Shown: one piece after another, positions 1-11,582 of the stretch
How positions within the stretch are numbered: the first letter of the stretch is position 1
Layout of the letters: every line of letters starts with the position of its first letter
Assembly (NCBI GenBank): GCA_012845835.1
Contig: JABAKD010000027.1
Span: 6,625,465-6,689,464, forward strand
Source of the DNA: Undaria pinnatifida
Lineage: Eukaryota > Sar > Phaeophyceae > Laminariales > Alariaceae
Reading direction: 5' to 3'
Length of the DNA: 64,000 nt
Made by a program: the position numbers and the translations under genes
The notes under the pieces: model-generated
What the model saw: the letters and a program-made list of their open reading frames with translations, nothing else
The model's database searches: none
Told to the model about the DNA's origin: nothing

Positions 1-130
1 ACAGGCGGAACTGGAAATGTGTACCTTGGCTTGGTTTTATCGGGTGCTATAATACCGCCTGTTTGGGGCATCGCTGATTTAAGGGATTGCAACCCTTGAG
101 TAAACCCGAGGTCCAGGGTTGACCCCATTA

Positions 131-205
131 GCCCCCAAACCCCTCCCCATACTAATTCCAAGTAATTTTGTCACCTAAACGGGTTTCCAGTTGTAGATGC
201 GTTTA
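131..205. repeat. Short interspersed repeat, copy of the MITE at 13,365
   Basis: About 75 bases match the body of the small MITE at 13,365-13,446, including the shared words CCCCTCCC(C/T)ATACTAA, CCAAGTAATTTTGT and ACGGGTTTCCAGTTGTA. The flanking TTAA and CCCCTTTA ends seen in that copy are not intact here, so this is probably an older, end-eroded copy of the same family. Confidence 0.6.
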
Positions 206-275
206 CCGCCAGATGGATCCCCGACTGTGCTTTTGTTAGAGATGCACCATACCCACTGAGCTATGCAGTCAGCGC
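195..275 (-). repeat. tRNA-like SINE head (A-box)
   Basis: On the minus strand the segment contains TAGCTCAGTGGGTA, a textbook tRNA D-arm and pol III A-box, followed by sequence loosely resembling an anticodon arm. A proper T-arm (GGTTCGA) is missing and the acceptor ends do not pair, so it is not a functional tRNA gene. Two related D-arm segments lie at 39.4-39.5 kb, which fits a tRNA-derived SINE family. Confidence 0.4.
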
Positions 276-299
276 TGACTGTATATCTCAGTCAGGGGT

Positions 300-1292
300 T
301 TTAGGGTATCTCTTATATTCCGTGGGTCACCCTCGGGTCACCCACAATATCGTAGTAGCAGTCAATTGCTTGCCCATGGGTCACCCATGGGTCATCCACG
401 AGTTTACGATAATAGCTCATGGGTTGTCCATGGCGTTATCGTACTAGCCCATGGGTCGGCCATGGGTAACCCGTGGATCACCCACGAGTGTACGGTAGTA
501 ACCCATGGGTCAACCGTGGGTCACCTACGAGTTTACGTTAGTAGCCCAGGGATCACCCGTGGGCCACCCACGAGTTCATGGTAGTGGCCGATGGGTCGCC
601 CATGGGTCGCCCGTGAACCACCCGTGGGTCATCCACGAGTTTATCGTAGTAGCCCAAGGGTCGTGCATGACGTTCTGGCACAAGCCCATGGATCGTGCAC
701 GGGTCACCCTTGGGTCACCCACGAGTTTACCGTAGTAACCCATGTGTCGCCCATGGGTCGGTGGTGGGTCACCCACGAGTTTACGACAGTAGCCCATCGG
801 TCGCCCACGAGTCACCCGTGTCTCACCCACGAGCTCATGGAAGGTAGCCCAAGGGTCACCCGTGGGTCACCCATGGGTTCCTGATAGTAATCAATGGGTC
901 GCCCGTGGGTCACCCTTGTGTCGTCCATGGGCCACCCTTGAGTCACCCTTTACTTTGTGGTACTAGCCGATGGGTTGTCTATGGGTCACGCGTGGGTCAC
1001 CGACTAGTTTATGGTAGTAGCCCGTGGGTCGCCCACGGGTCACCCCTGGGTTCCCCATATTAGCTGTCATGGGTCACCCGTGGCTTACCGGTGACTCGCA
1101 CATGGATCGTCCATATATCACCCGTGGGTTACCGATGCCTTGGTGGTGCTAGCCCGTTGCCCATGGGTCACCCGTAGGTCGCTCATGGGTGCCCCGCGAG
1201 TTTACGGTAGAAGCGCATGGGTCGTCCATGGTTTTAAGGTTCTGACCCAAGTCACTATTAATAATGGGTTGCCCACGAAGCATTCGTTTTGG
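300..1292. repeat. Degenerate tandem array, CCCATGGGTCACCC type
   Basis: About one kilobase of highly diverged repeats built from CCCATGGGTC(A/G)CCC(A/G)TGGGTC words alternating with CCACGAGTTTA(C)GGTAGTAG. The spacing of the CACGAGTTTA word is irregular, roughly 60-120 bases. Open frames across it are products of the repeat. The array resumes after the hAT insertion (3582-3640). A related CATGGG-rich array closes the window (63,160-64,000). Confidence 0.8.
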
Positions 1293-1310
1293 GTCTTTAT
1301 CAGGGATGTT

Positions 1311-1740
1311 CACGGAGTAAGATCCGCACCGCGGTGCGGATTTTTTATTTTTAGAATCTGACGGAGCGGAGCGGAGCGGATATTCGCTCTAGCAATAAGT
1401 TGCGGATTGTCACGGTGCGGATTTCCGTCCATAAAAAATCCACGGATTACGACGGAACGGATATCCGTATGTTTCATGGATGTCACGGAGCGGAGCGGAT
1501 TTTTTAATTTGTCACGGAGCGGACCGGAGCGGATATTCGCTCACAGAAAAAGTCACGGATTTTTACGGAGCGGATATCCGACATCGAGATTTGTGCGGAT
1601 TATTGCGGAGCGGATATCCGTCAGACGGATTTTTTCACGGAGCGGATTGTCCACTCCGTCGAGCTAACCGTACAAATCCGCTGCGTTTCTCCACGCGAAA
1701 CCGTATCCATGAATCCGTAATATTGAACGGTTATCCGCGG
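1311..1740. repeat. Left subterminal array of the hAT element
   Basis: Some ten or more diverged copies of CACGGAGCGGAGCGGAT(ATCCG), often followed by a T-run. The same motif in the same and reversed sense fills the right end (3160-3555). By family knowledge such subterminal motifs bind the hAT transposase; here the arrays are unusually long compared with the decayed coding part. Confidence 0.75.
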
Positions 1741-2332
1741 ATGTTGGCCGGATTTCTCCTGATATCAGAAACTACGGAAAGACACGTTGTTCTCGGAGTT
1801 ATACATGGCGGAGGGGGGTGGCGAGCAGGGAAAGAATCGCGCGCGCGCACGCGTCGAGTCCCCTTCATAAGAAAGGATGTCTGAAAGAAACACTTGGATT
1901 AAGAGATGTGTGAAAAAGAAATAGAACAGAGTGACCAGAGTTTGTACAGCAGGCGCCCAAGAGCAGGAACTCCGCGCACATCTCTGATAAATAAATAGGT
2001 AAGTACGTAAGTACTCCTACAAAGTACCAGATACTTCACCAATTCCATCGCTGCGACAAAAACAAAAAACAGGCGAAATAGAAAATAGAAAACAGAGAGA
2101 AAAACAGCAGAAGTGAATCATCATGGAGGCACTTTCCTCAGCAGCAACAACAGAGGTACTACATGGTGAGACCACCGAAGTACCGAAAATAAATGCGAAA
2201 ATTCGAAAATTCGAAAATTCAGCCCTGGCGAAATAAGGGAACAACGGAAAAAACAGGGATACAGATCAACTCAACGGCAGTGAAAGATGAGCACCTGCAA
2301 CCGTCTGCTCCAACCCTACCGCTCGCCACTCG

Positions 2333-2905
2333 TTACTCATCGAGTTCGATTACGAGATCCTTCCCGGCCTCTGCGGCCTGCACCTCGACCACTTTAGCCT
2401 TTGCTTTCTCCTGCTCTTGAGAGATCTTTTCGATCAAATCTCGAAGCTTCTTGACCTCCGGAATGAGATCCGGGTTAGTCCTGAGGAACATCATTTTCTC
2501 AACGCGGTCGGGTGTCGTACGGCGACGAAGGCTAACACAAACCCCAGCTGCGAGAACTCCCTCTCCGACTGGCAGCTTGTGCTGTCGATGCAATGGTACA
2601 CGCGGGCAAGCACGGATAAGATGGGAAATTGCGCCGCTGCCATGACGTTTCCGTGGGGATCAAGCCGCGGGCTTCCAGCGTCACGCCAGTAGGCCAACAC
2701 GTCGAAGTCCTTCTTGTTCGCTACGGCGGGTGGCTGCTTGTACTCCTCCACCTCGTTGCTCATGCGAATCTGCAGCAGTGCTAGTAGGATTCTCCGGCGT
2801 TGGAGATGGAGAAGGAGCGGGAGAAGAAGGAGCAGGAGACTCGGCTGAAGGCGAGGATTGCTGCACCTCAGCCACTGCATCGCCAAAATCAATGACATCT
2901 ATCTG
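2333..2905 (-). pseudogene. hAT transposase C-terminal dimerisation domain, frameshifted
   Basis: Minus-strand pieces read as the C-terminal end of a hAT transposase. A proline/serine-rich linker (ending near 2765) is followed by DVLAYWRDAGSP, FPILSVLARVYHCIDSTSC, QSEREFS and then MMFLRTNPDLIP with a charged coiled-coil tail ending at a stop at 2333-2335. This matches the hAT dimerisation layout (W, P.L..LA, S..SER.FS, ..MFL..N). The pieces lie in different frames: one shift near 2755 between the linker and the DVLAYW block, another near 2545 just before the MMFL block. The N-terminal and catalytic RNase-H-like parts are missing. No functional product is expected. Confidence 0.85.
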
Positions 2906-3159
2906 GCATCCTATGCGTGCGTACCGCTGCTGCGCTGCTGCGTTGCAAGTGTGTTTGTGTGTTCGTACCTCTCACGAGTAGGGTCCGCGTTGTGTGTGCG
3001 GAGCAGGACGTCGGCCAACCGCAGTGTGTATGGCTGATAGCAGCACAAATCGCACAAATCTATAAAATATCTGGAGAGTGCTGGCCAAGAACAATATTTG
3101 TATAAGTTATCCGCTATTCAAAACAATTGTTCAGGGCTCAAAACCCGTGACATTCACAC

Positions 3160-3555
3160 GGTTTAATCCGTCACTGTACTACGGATTGGTCACGGATCAT
3201 CTACGGAGCAGACCAATCCGCTCCGTAAATAATCCGTTACTTACGGATCGGGCCACTGGAAAAAAAAATCATACGGAGCGGTGCGGATTTTATTTTGTTG
3301 TGACGGAGCGGAGCGGAGCGGATATCCGCGCTCTTTTCAAATCACGGATTTTTGCGGAGCGGATTTCTGCCTTGAAAAAGTTTGACGGAGCGGAGCGGAT
3401 TTCCAGAATGCGTCACGGAGCAAAGCGAAGCGGATATCCGCCCCTGACCTACTTCACGGATTTGCACGGATCGGTTATCCGTTGTCTAGTTTTGTCACGG
3501 AGCGGTGCGGTTTGTCAATCCGCTCCGTGAAAATCCGCTCCGCGGACTTTTTTTC
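3160..3555. repeat. Right subterminal array of the hAT element
   Basis: Repeated ACGGAGCGGAGCGGATNTCCG words and their inverse (AATCCGCTCCGT), the counterpart of the left array, running up to the right TIR. Confidence 0.75.
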
Positions 3556-3639
3556 ACTCCGTGAACATCCCTGGTCTTTATTGGGTCACCCAGAGGTGTC
3601 CTGTGAAGCCCCATGGACGACCCATGGGTGACGCGTTGG

Positions 3640-4690
3640 CGAGAAAAAACAGATTATGTTGCTCGGCGTATACACTCTGCCCGTTGCTGAGAAAGTTTTC
3701 ACCGAAAATCGTCCTTCGGGGGGTGTTTCCTGCGTGTTACACGATAGTGCCTGGTATAGTGGGATTGACCTGCAGGTATGCGCACTAGTGCGCCATTTCC
3801 TTGTGGACTTAGGAGTATCCCATACGTCGGACAAGTCATATCACCCTACAGATCATATAGATCATTTTCACGGACCTATCTGCACAATCCGTGCAAGGTT
3901 TCTACCGGGCCAAAGTGCAGGATATGAGTAGTCTGCACGTTTTTGTCGCGGTGGTGTTGATCTGGTGTTGATCTACACGGTTTGGCCGTGTTATCGTTGC
4001 GTGTGCCCGGGTGTTGTAAAGTAACACGTTTTTACGCTGATCTTGTACGATCTGCGTGATCTGTACGCTTTCCCGCATGATGATCTGTAGGATGTACATG
4101 GTATATGCATGTGTCCCATGCCTCAGATCTGCACGATCTGTATTATTAGACAGATCGCGATCTCTGTCTGACGCGTGGATGTATTCGCCTGGTGACCCTT
4201 CCCCACTCATCGAGCTCCTTCTGTACCAGGCAGAGTTACATGTGTAGGTGGTTCTTATCCCATCCCTGTTGCCTCCGTAAATTGGAAATTCCTGGTATTA
4301 ACCCCATTGGGACTTCAAGCCAAAAAAAAAAAAAAAATGAGGGGGCGCTTACAGAACCAGCCACTCGAAGCGGCCCGGGATGTTGGGCTAGGATTTGTGT
4401 CCGAAACGCAGCGTTAGGACCTATCCGCTACGCGTACAGCATGCTGATATTCGCACTGCTGTACGTTATCTTCTTATTAATGGGCGGTTGGTTGACACCG
4501 TATTTTTTCGCGTTTTGGGTCTATAAAAACAGCCCCCCCCAAAAAAAAGTTAAAATTCTGCGCTTTATGGTGACTACGTATCCTACGACCGTGGTGTTCG
4601 CTTTAGAAGCAGAACACGCAAGCACAGTAAAACAATCATGTACGTAATACTCACGCTAATGTATGGAACTGCCCTCGTACCAAACGACCA
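3640..4690. other. Intergenic, nothing recognised
   Basis: No open frame with convincing coding character and no repeat family that I recognise. It contains a 15-base A-run near 4322 and a loosely repetitive stretch (about 3840-4160) of GATCTG / ACGATC words. Confidence 0.4.
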
Positions 4691-4699
4691 ACATCCCTT

Positions 4700-4880
4700 G
4701 CATTTCTCATGAGATCCTGTGAGACGTCCTATGGGATCCCGTGGGATAATCCAATGAGATCGAAAGCTGCCCCGCGGGATCCAAACCTATTCCGTGGGTA
4801 TCCTGGCGTTCCATGGGTGCTTCCCTGTGGGGGATTCCAGTGGGAAATCATGGAATCCAGATGGAATATGATGGAAGTAT
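4700..4880. repeat. Degenerate TGGGATCC-type array
   Basis: Imperfect short repeats of GTGGGAT(C/A)C, ATGAGATC and ATGGAAT. A similar array lies at 6455-6615. Origin unknown; no terminal repeats found. Confidence 0.5.
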
Positions 4881-6440
4881 CGGTAGGCATGCCGTTCGTT
4901 GGATGTAGCCCCATCGCGATCCCCACCCTACCGAGGCCGACGTCCGGCGCGCGTTTCAAGCCCCCTTCTCGCTCGCTCTGTGTGTGCACCAGGTGATGGT
5001 GCGTTCGCGTAGGGCAGGTAGCACCTGTCCCCCAAAAGCACCTGAAGGACCGGTAAAACACACGGCACGGAAGCGGGCCTATCGCTTGGTCGCTAGACGG
5101 CTCTTGTCACTTACTGCTCTGATCGCACAGCCTACACCGTGCTGCCGTCCCCTGCAATCCGACCTGGGGCTCCCTTGGCTGCGTGGCTCTCGAAGCAGTG
5201 GTGCGACAGCCACCGATGGTACCAGATCGTGGAACAACTACCTTTAATCTCCCGCGTTCAAAAGAACGGCGGATTTTGCCGCATTCGGTTCTCGAAACGG
5301 CAAATCCTCCATTAGGGCTACGTAGGGTTTCGTCCACGGGTTAAGATTTAGGGTGAGATATCTCCGGATCGGAAAATCCAAAAACCAGAAACCGCAGGGT
5401 TGATGTCCTCATAAAAACGAAAATCAGGTTAAAACCGGGAACGTGTCGGTTGATGCGCGGTAACGCCTCCAGAGCATTGAAACCGCAACACGCACAAGTA
5501 TATAGTCGGTTAAACGATTCGGGTACTCGGGAGTAGTCTGATAATGCCTCGGAGTCTGCCATTTTGAGATCGGGTTGAGCTCTCTCCGGTACAGCAGTGT
5601 TGTATTTTCTGGAAGTATGTATGGTGTGGTGGTGGAATTTCGAACCAAGGTTGTGCCACAGGAGTTGTGTGGTAGAAAAACCGGTGGTAAAGGTGGATGC
5701 CTGTGAACACAACGAGCTCTTTAGATATTGCAAAACGATTCTACACGACTTCCAATAGGCACGCACCGTGCACAATACAGCGAAGCTGAGCCACAAGCCA
5801 AAGGGATGCTGGCGTAGTAGTGTTGCATGCGCTTGTTGTGCGACACGCAGCAAGCCGTATCTCATGAATGTCCCCCCTCGTGTTGCCAGAGGAGGGTGTC
5901 GCGTATGCACCCCCCTCCCGGCCAACCAATACCGACCGTTCAAGTGGACGGATTGATATTTAAGCAATATTTTCGATGCGGAAACTTACTCTATAGGTAG
6001 ACACAACGAAAGTTAGACGAACTTGTTGCGCCGTTTGTCAACCACGGGCATAATTTAATAGCCTTCGTGACCGCAGGTGACCTCTCTTGTGTCACGTTTG
6101 GTTAGAAGTCAAGCTGTAACCGGCTGCCATCCTTGCTGTGGTCACTAAAGGCATGCTGAAAGTGCTGCTGGTTCTGGCGGTGAACAGTGTAACCACTGCA
6201 AACACAATCCCACACTAATTCCGGGTACGTTCCTTTCCAAAACCGCGGGTGCGGTTCTGAATGGGTTATAACCGGTTGAAACGGTAAACTGCCGGTTATA
6301 TTACGACGAACCGATGTAACCGGGCAAAACCAAATCCGGTCGTCCAGGTTGAGAGCCGATTCAAAAATACCGTTAGACGCCTGATGGCTTCCGAGAACCG
6401 ACGGTGAATCGGTTTTTACCCAAACGTTATTCATCTTCAG
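4880..6440. other. Intergenic with scattered AACCGG-type words
   Basis: No convincing gene. From about 5340 to 6430 words such as AACCGGTT, AAACCG and CCGGTTAT recur at low density on both strands, suggesting an old degenerate array. Longer open frames here show no domain features. Confidence 0.4.
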
Positions 6441-6454
6441 TTCAAGCTAGGGTT

Positions 6455-6615
6455 ATGTTATCCCGTGAGATCCTGTGGGATATCGAGATATCGCGTGGGA
6501 TCCTATCGGATTCCCATGAAAAAATCCGGTATCACATACCCCATGGAATATTCCATGAGAGGCAATGCCTCGTGGGAATCATTTTCTTCCGTGGGATCCC
6601 ATGAGATCGTGGATA
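6455..6615. repeat. Degenerate TGGGATCC-type array, second copy
   Basis: Same word set as 4700-4880 (GTGGGATCC, GAGATC, CCATGGAAT). GTTATCC at the left and GGATAAC at the right form a possible 7-bp inverted end, too short to assign a class. Confidence 0.4.
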
Positions 6616-6638
6616 ACGCCATACATGCTGGCCTATTA

Positions 6639-6640
6639 TT

Positions 6641-6681
<41 letters not shown>

Positions 6682-6730
6682 CGTTGTTGTTGTTGCTGTT
6701 GTGGTTGTTGTTGTTGTTGCTGTTGTTATT
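6639..6730. repeat. TTG microsatellite
   Basis: About 90 bases of TTG units with a few TCG, CTG and GTG interruptions. It yields poly-Leu, poly-Cys or poly-Thr frames that are not genes. Confidence 0.95.
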
Positions 6731-7151
6731 ATCATTTACTCCAGTATTTATTTATTTTTTCAAAGGGATGCGCACTGTACACTAACTTCGATGCGTTCCA
6801 CAATACCATAATTTCATCCGTCCATTCAGTATAATCGCGCCAGAAAGTTGCAACGTTTTATCTATAATAACTCTACTCTAAAAGTCCGACATTCTTCGGG
6901 CCCGTTTTCGTAGTACGGTATCATACGTATCTATACATTACTGCCTTGTAGATGGTGCTGCATTGGCGCAGTACTACACTCGTCCTATGTATTAATAGTG
7001 CAGGCGCCTAAAGGAGGATGGGCACATCATGCTTCGGCGACACATGAGATACGGCACGCCTTCCAACGTCCTCCCTCCCTTCCTCCCTCTTCCCCTCCCT
7101 CCCCCCACCCCCTCCGTTTTTTTTTATATTGGCGTCGACGGCGACTTTCAG

Positions 7152-10100
7152 GCATTTGCTTGATCGCCTTGCTTGAAACGATGAGGGAGGGCGTGTGGTG
7201 CCTCATGATGAGGCGGGACAACGCCCGTATGATGGAGGCGCTACAATCCCGGAAGGAATCGGTGAGATAAGCAAAATAAGAAACGCGGAAGAAAACAAGA
7301 GCCGCGAAAATCAGCACTGGTGAACCACGATCTAGGATATAGCGTGAAACTTGGGGGATTTGGTGTGTGTCCCGTGTGGGTTTCCAGGATTTCTGGAAGG
7401 GATGTTTTCTATAGTGCCCAAATACTACTTTAGACCCCAACCCTAAAACCGCAGCCCTCTTTCCGGCTAGTCAAGGATTCAAGCTGGGATTTTGAACCGA
7501 AACAGGCTTTTTGCCGGGGTCGAGGGAAAGCATGTTAGATATTGGAACAAGTTACGCATTGGTTTTGGCTATTTTTTTTTCTTTTTCGGGATCCCACGGT
7601 TAGCTCAATTTGTTGAAAGCTAGCGAGCGAGGGTACTTTCCAGTGGTCGTTCCAAGTGGTCGTGCGGTTGTGCATGGAGGGAGAACAGTTGTGCTTGCTT
7701 GGCCGGGCTGGCCGACTGGCCGAGTCTCTTGTTCGGAACTGCTGTCACGTTTTTGTTTCCATCCTGCGATGTGCAGCACAAAACTGAAACTTCCAACATT
7801 GTTCAACTCATACACAGTTACAGTTACATGAAATAACAGCGAAACTCAGGGAAACTTGCAAATTGTGGGTCTGTGCGTACCAGGCTGGCTCCTTTTGTAT
7901 GAACTGGCCGAACTGCCGCAGGTGTCGCCTTTCGCTTGGAACCGTTTTTCTAGTTGGTGGTCGCTGTTATTGTTGCTAATCGCGTGTCTGGTTGGCAGAA
8001 CAAACACACCGCGTGGTCGCTCTGTGTCAGTTGAAGGCCTTCCTTTTTCGATCGCGCAGCTGCCCGTGAACGAATCCGTCCGATCGCGCTTCGAACAAAA
8101 CTCAAAAGGGCAAAAGCTCTGCTCTCTCGCGACAAGGAAGGTTTTTCGCCCCCTCCAAGCTTTGACTGGCGAGTCTCATCGAGCGACGCGCGAATGTTTG
8201 ACGCCCATTTTTTTCTATCCCGCCTGGCTGCGTTAACGCGTTAACCCGTTTAAAATCGACGAAAAACACTTGGGAGTTAGTGTGAAAGTTTGTTCTCAAG
8301 TCTCCCAGAGCGTTAAGCCTGCCGCGATGGTGCTTTGTCGGAATCGAAACATGACCGCAGTTCGTGCTCTACTGCGCCGAGAGGACCAATCGCTTCTGCC
8401 AGGGGATTAGGGCAGGCATTGCGAAGAGCGAGGCAGAGGTCGACCTCGCGCTGGCGCAAGAGCCCCTCTACTTGTTCATGGGTAAGTACCTTCTCGTAGT
8501 ATTAATAGCAGCCAGGATGGCACCGTGCTGGTTGTCTCGCTCTTGCCACCCCCACCCCCCCCAAAGAGGAAGGCAATAAGATACTCGAGCGTTTTATGCT
8601 ATACCAGGTATATGGAAGAAACCCAATGAGCACCCAAATAATGTTGGAGGTGTCTCTATTAGGGGTAGGAAAGGTGCTCCGTTTCGAAAGGGACGCGTGG
8701 TCAATGGTCAAATGACTAGACTAAGGCAAGCAACAAATGTCCCCCCCCCCCCCCCCCCCCCCCGCCGCCCATTGCTGTCTCTCGAGTGGCCACACCAGAA
8801 AACAAAGTAGCTCATTGGTCGCTGTCATCCATGAATGAGTAAAAAAGTAGGAACAAGGTGCCGTAGTCCGTCTCACGGGCGGTTTCTGAAAAGATGCAGT
8901 TCACCCTTCATGCGACTCGCCGAACACCTCACGACTCTTCGCGCTTGGTGCAAGCAATGTCTGCCTGGTTGGTGACAACCCGACGTGCTCCGTCCCGGCA
9001 TAGCAGGGATGCGAGGGTCCATGGCCATACAACTGCGGCCATGCACAAACTAAGGACACCCTCCCCCCCCCGCAATGTGTTGCCCCCCTCCCTCCCCCTT
9101 CCCCCCTTCCGGCAGGCATCGTCCTGGTTAATTTCTCCCTCCTCGGGTTGAGGGCGGCGTACATGGAGAAGCAGGCGGAAGCAAAAGTTTTCTCGGCGAT
9201 ATTTCCGGTGTTATTTTGCTTCAGCGCGGCCATGCTCGCGCAGTCTTTCGGAACGATCCCCGGAAAGGTGCTGGCTGGGCACGCGGTGCACGCCTTGGCG
9301 CTCGTATACTACTTTAAGGTCAGAGACGAGATGAGAATACGACGATAACGTGGTCACATTATTAGTATAATGGATTGGTCTTTTCCCCTGAGATTCATCT
9401 AGGCCGTGGTCACCAGAGAATACTCGAAAAGCATCCGAGATGTGGAAGAAAAAAACAGACGAAATAGTGCTTGAAGCGCAGTACCCATGGGCAAAGGAAT
9501 GGTGCGACAGGCCCCCTTTCAGGGCCCTCGCGCCATTTAGAACTGCACCCGCGTTTTTATTGTATTTATTTCTATAAACCACTCGGCAAATAGTGTACAC
9601 ATATTACATACTCCGGAGTATATGAGATCATTTTGTTGCAGCACTAGAAGGGCTGCTGTAAATCCCTTCAGCACTACTCCCACGTTTTCGGAGCACGAGC
9701 TACTTGGAATAGCGTGGGACCGGTGTTTTTAGATGGTGGAGTAAAGCTATGTTCGTACTCGTTTGAGCTGGTCGGTGTCGCTCACCAGGTTACTTGACTT
9801 GCGCGCGAGGGCCAATAGCTTTCTTTGTTTACGTCGTACCAGGAAGTTTTCAAGAGAGGTCCTTTTAAGGTTACCTGGTTTAGCTCTTATCATAGAAACG
9901 CCTCTGCAACTTGCGGTGCCGCCGGGATTCACGCCGACCATATCCCGAAGAAGAACCTTGTATTGCTACAGTGGTAAAATGCGTTAGACGAATCCGTTTC
10001 GAGTTGCACCCCCCTTTTCGGGCCCAACTAGTAGGAGGACTCCACGTTTTTTACCTCGTATCTTGGTCGAGTTATCCTACCGTAGCTGTATGTCGTACCT

Positions 10101-10356
10101 GGTACCTGGTGTGGAGAACGTTCGTTGTTGTCTTTTTTAATATGTTCTTCTCCTTTTTCTCCCTGACTGTGGGTGGTGCTTTGAAGCCTTCACAACATCG
10201 GCTACACGTAAACCTGCTACTATGATAACCTTTGTCTGGCGGCAGGTGGCGTGGTCTTTCTACGTCAAGTGCAAGGCGGCCGAGGAGCCAACGTCTTCTT
10301 CCGCAGGAGCCAAATCACCCAGAGAACAAGGGGTTCCGCTGTTGACAGCAATATAG
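7152..10356 (+). CDS. Multi-exon integral membrane protein, 5' end not found
   Basis: Four exons agree in phase: 7152-7261 (after a long pyrimidine tract and TTTCAG; donor GTGAGA), 8361-8481 (donor GTAAGT), 9116-9318 (after a C/T tract ending CCGGCAG; donor GTCAGA) and 10246-10356, ending in TAG. Together they encode about 180 residues. Hydrophobic segments include YLFMGIVLVNFSLLGL, FSAIFPVLFCFSAAML and VLAGHAVHALALVYYF, with a polar Ser/Lys-rich tail ending GVPLLTAI. The first exon adds a short hydrophobic start (ICLIALL) and a basic, Met-rich stretch. This looks like a three- or four-pass membrane protein; I do not recognise the family. The initiating exon lies upstream of 7152. The second intron contains an interspersed repeat (8590-9060). 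Exons 2 to 4 are the firmest because all junction phases agree. Confidence 0.65.
8590..9060. repeat. Interspersed repeat R2/R3 inside an intron
   Basis: The first part (about 8593-8740, R2) matches 36,925-37,055: GTTGGAGGTGTCT, GGTGCTCCG, CAAGCAACAAATG. After a C-run, the second part (about 8768-9060, R3) matches 22,880-22,988 and then 32,211-32,380, the two flanks of the retroelement. Here R3 is uninterrupted, so it serves as the empty-site reference for that insertion. R3 shows no coding frame. Confidence 0.8.
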
Positions 10357-11450
10357 ACCGTGTTGTGTTGCATACAATATTTCCCTGCGGGATTGTGGCT
10401 GCCTTGAAACCCCGGAGGTGTAGCAAGCTGCTGTGGAAGAATAGGGGAGAACAAATAAAATATTTAGCCACCAGGCACATAACCGGGCAGGGGCAGAGCA
10501 ACATTGACCAGCCCATACGAGCGCGTAGGTTAGTTTATTCCAATGTGATCTGTGTGGGTTGTCACCCTGACGTGTTGCCCCCCCCCTGCCGTATGATGGT
10601 TTTTGTGGTAAGTTTTGGCCTCGGCCAGGCAGGCAACGGCCGATTGCCGTCGCATGGCATAAGAGCCTTCGTGTTGTTGTCGCGCAGCGTGCCTGTGTCA
10701 TCACGGCAGTAGTGGGTGACAGATGATGGCGTTTCCTACTTTCCGTTTGTTTGTACTTTTTTCGTTATTGATTTGGTCGTTTTGACATCGCGGGAACCAG
10801 GATTGGTAGGGTACATACATGCAGGCTACCTAGATTTTGGGTTGGATTGTTTTTGCAGTGGTGGTAAGTTGTGTAGTTAGATGGTTAGTTGGTGTGTGTA
10901 ATGCGGCGAATTATGACGTTCGCGTGCTGTTTACCGGCGTTACGTTTTTTTTTCTAGGCTGCACGTTCGTATCGTATGAAAGACTTTCTGTACGAACGCA
11001 CTTTCAGCCGCGGTTATTTTGCTGTGTTATATGTATTTCGTGTGAAACAGAGGGACGGTGGGAGAGCGACGAGATCCTCGTGGTTCGTAGTAGTCGTTTT
11101 TGTCGTTTTTGCCCCACTGCTAATTAAGCGGTTATTTTTTTATCATATTATAAATATCGAGTGTTTTTATGTTAATTTTGAAGGTAGTCCTGAAATATCA
11201 CTGCTGTAGAGCGAAATACGGATCGACAGCTCTACGAAGTTGTACTTGCTGCTGTGTTGCGTAGACGTATCGAGATACAATCCGATTCCTCTACATAGCT
11301 GTAGTAGCTGCAGTGCTGTACCTTTTGTACAATCATATTGTTTGTACTCGTGCTGTTTGCGGAAGATCGAATCGCAGGCATGGCGGAAAGCGTGGGCGCC
11401 GGTGGGTTTGCAAGCGCAACTCGACACCTCCCGCACCTCTTCGGCCAAGC
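10357..11450. other. Intergenic, nothing recognised
   Basis: Downstream of the membrane-protein gene. Short open frames only, T-rich in places; no domain, RNA gene or repeat family found. Confidence 0.4.
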
Positions 11451-11454
11451 TCGG

Positions 11455-11582
11455 GAACGAGCGCGCCAGCAGAGAGCACGTTCGAACGTACACCGAGAAC
11501 GAGCGCGCAAGCAGAGAGCACGTTCGAACGTAAACTGAGAACGAGCGCGCAAGCAGAGAGCACGTTCGAACGTACACTGAGC
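11455..11582. repeat. 42-bp tandem repeat, three copies
   Basis: Three near-identical units of about 42 bp containing GAACGAGCGCGCAAGCAGAG and ACGTTCGAACGTA. 42 is divisible by three, so all frames stay open and encode repetitive Arg/Ser-rich peptides, but no flanking coding signal was found. Confidence 0.85.

Larger units (their letters stand above)
1301..3573. mobile_element. hAT transposon with decayed transposase
   Basis: A 2,273-bp element. It begins CAGGGATGTTCACGGAGT and ends with the exact reverse complement, an 18-bp perfect terminal inverted repeat opening with the CAGGG(A)TG typical of hAT elements. It is flanked on both sides by the 8-bp direct repeat GTCTTTAT (1293-1300 and 3574-3581), the expected hAT target duplication. 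Both ends carry arrays of an ACGGAGCGGAGCGGAT motif, like an expanded form of hAT subterminal transposase-binding repeats. The middle holds a minus-strand transposase fragment with frameshifts. It inserted into the tandem array that starts the window. The intact TIRs and duplication imply fairly recent mobility, presumably in trans. Confidence 0.93.

Noticed and set aside
300-1370. Several plus-strand frames of 70-97 codons rich in His, Trp and Pro
   Set aside because: All derive from the CCCATGGGTCACCC array.
7856-8236. 126-codon plus-strand frame as the first exon of the membrane-protein gene
   Set aside because: It lies between two phase-compatible exons, has no matching donor that I can see, and an alternative exon at 7152-7261 fits the phase.
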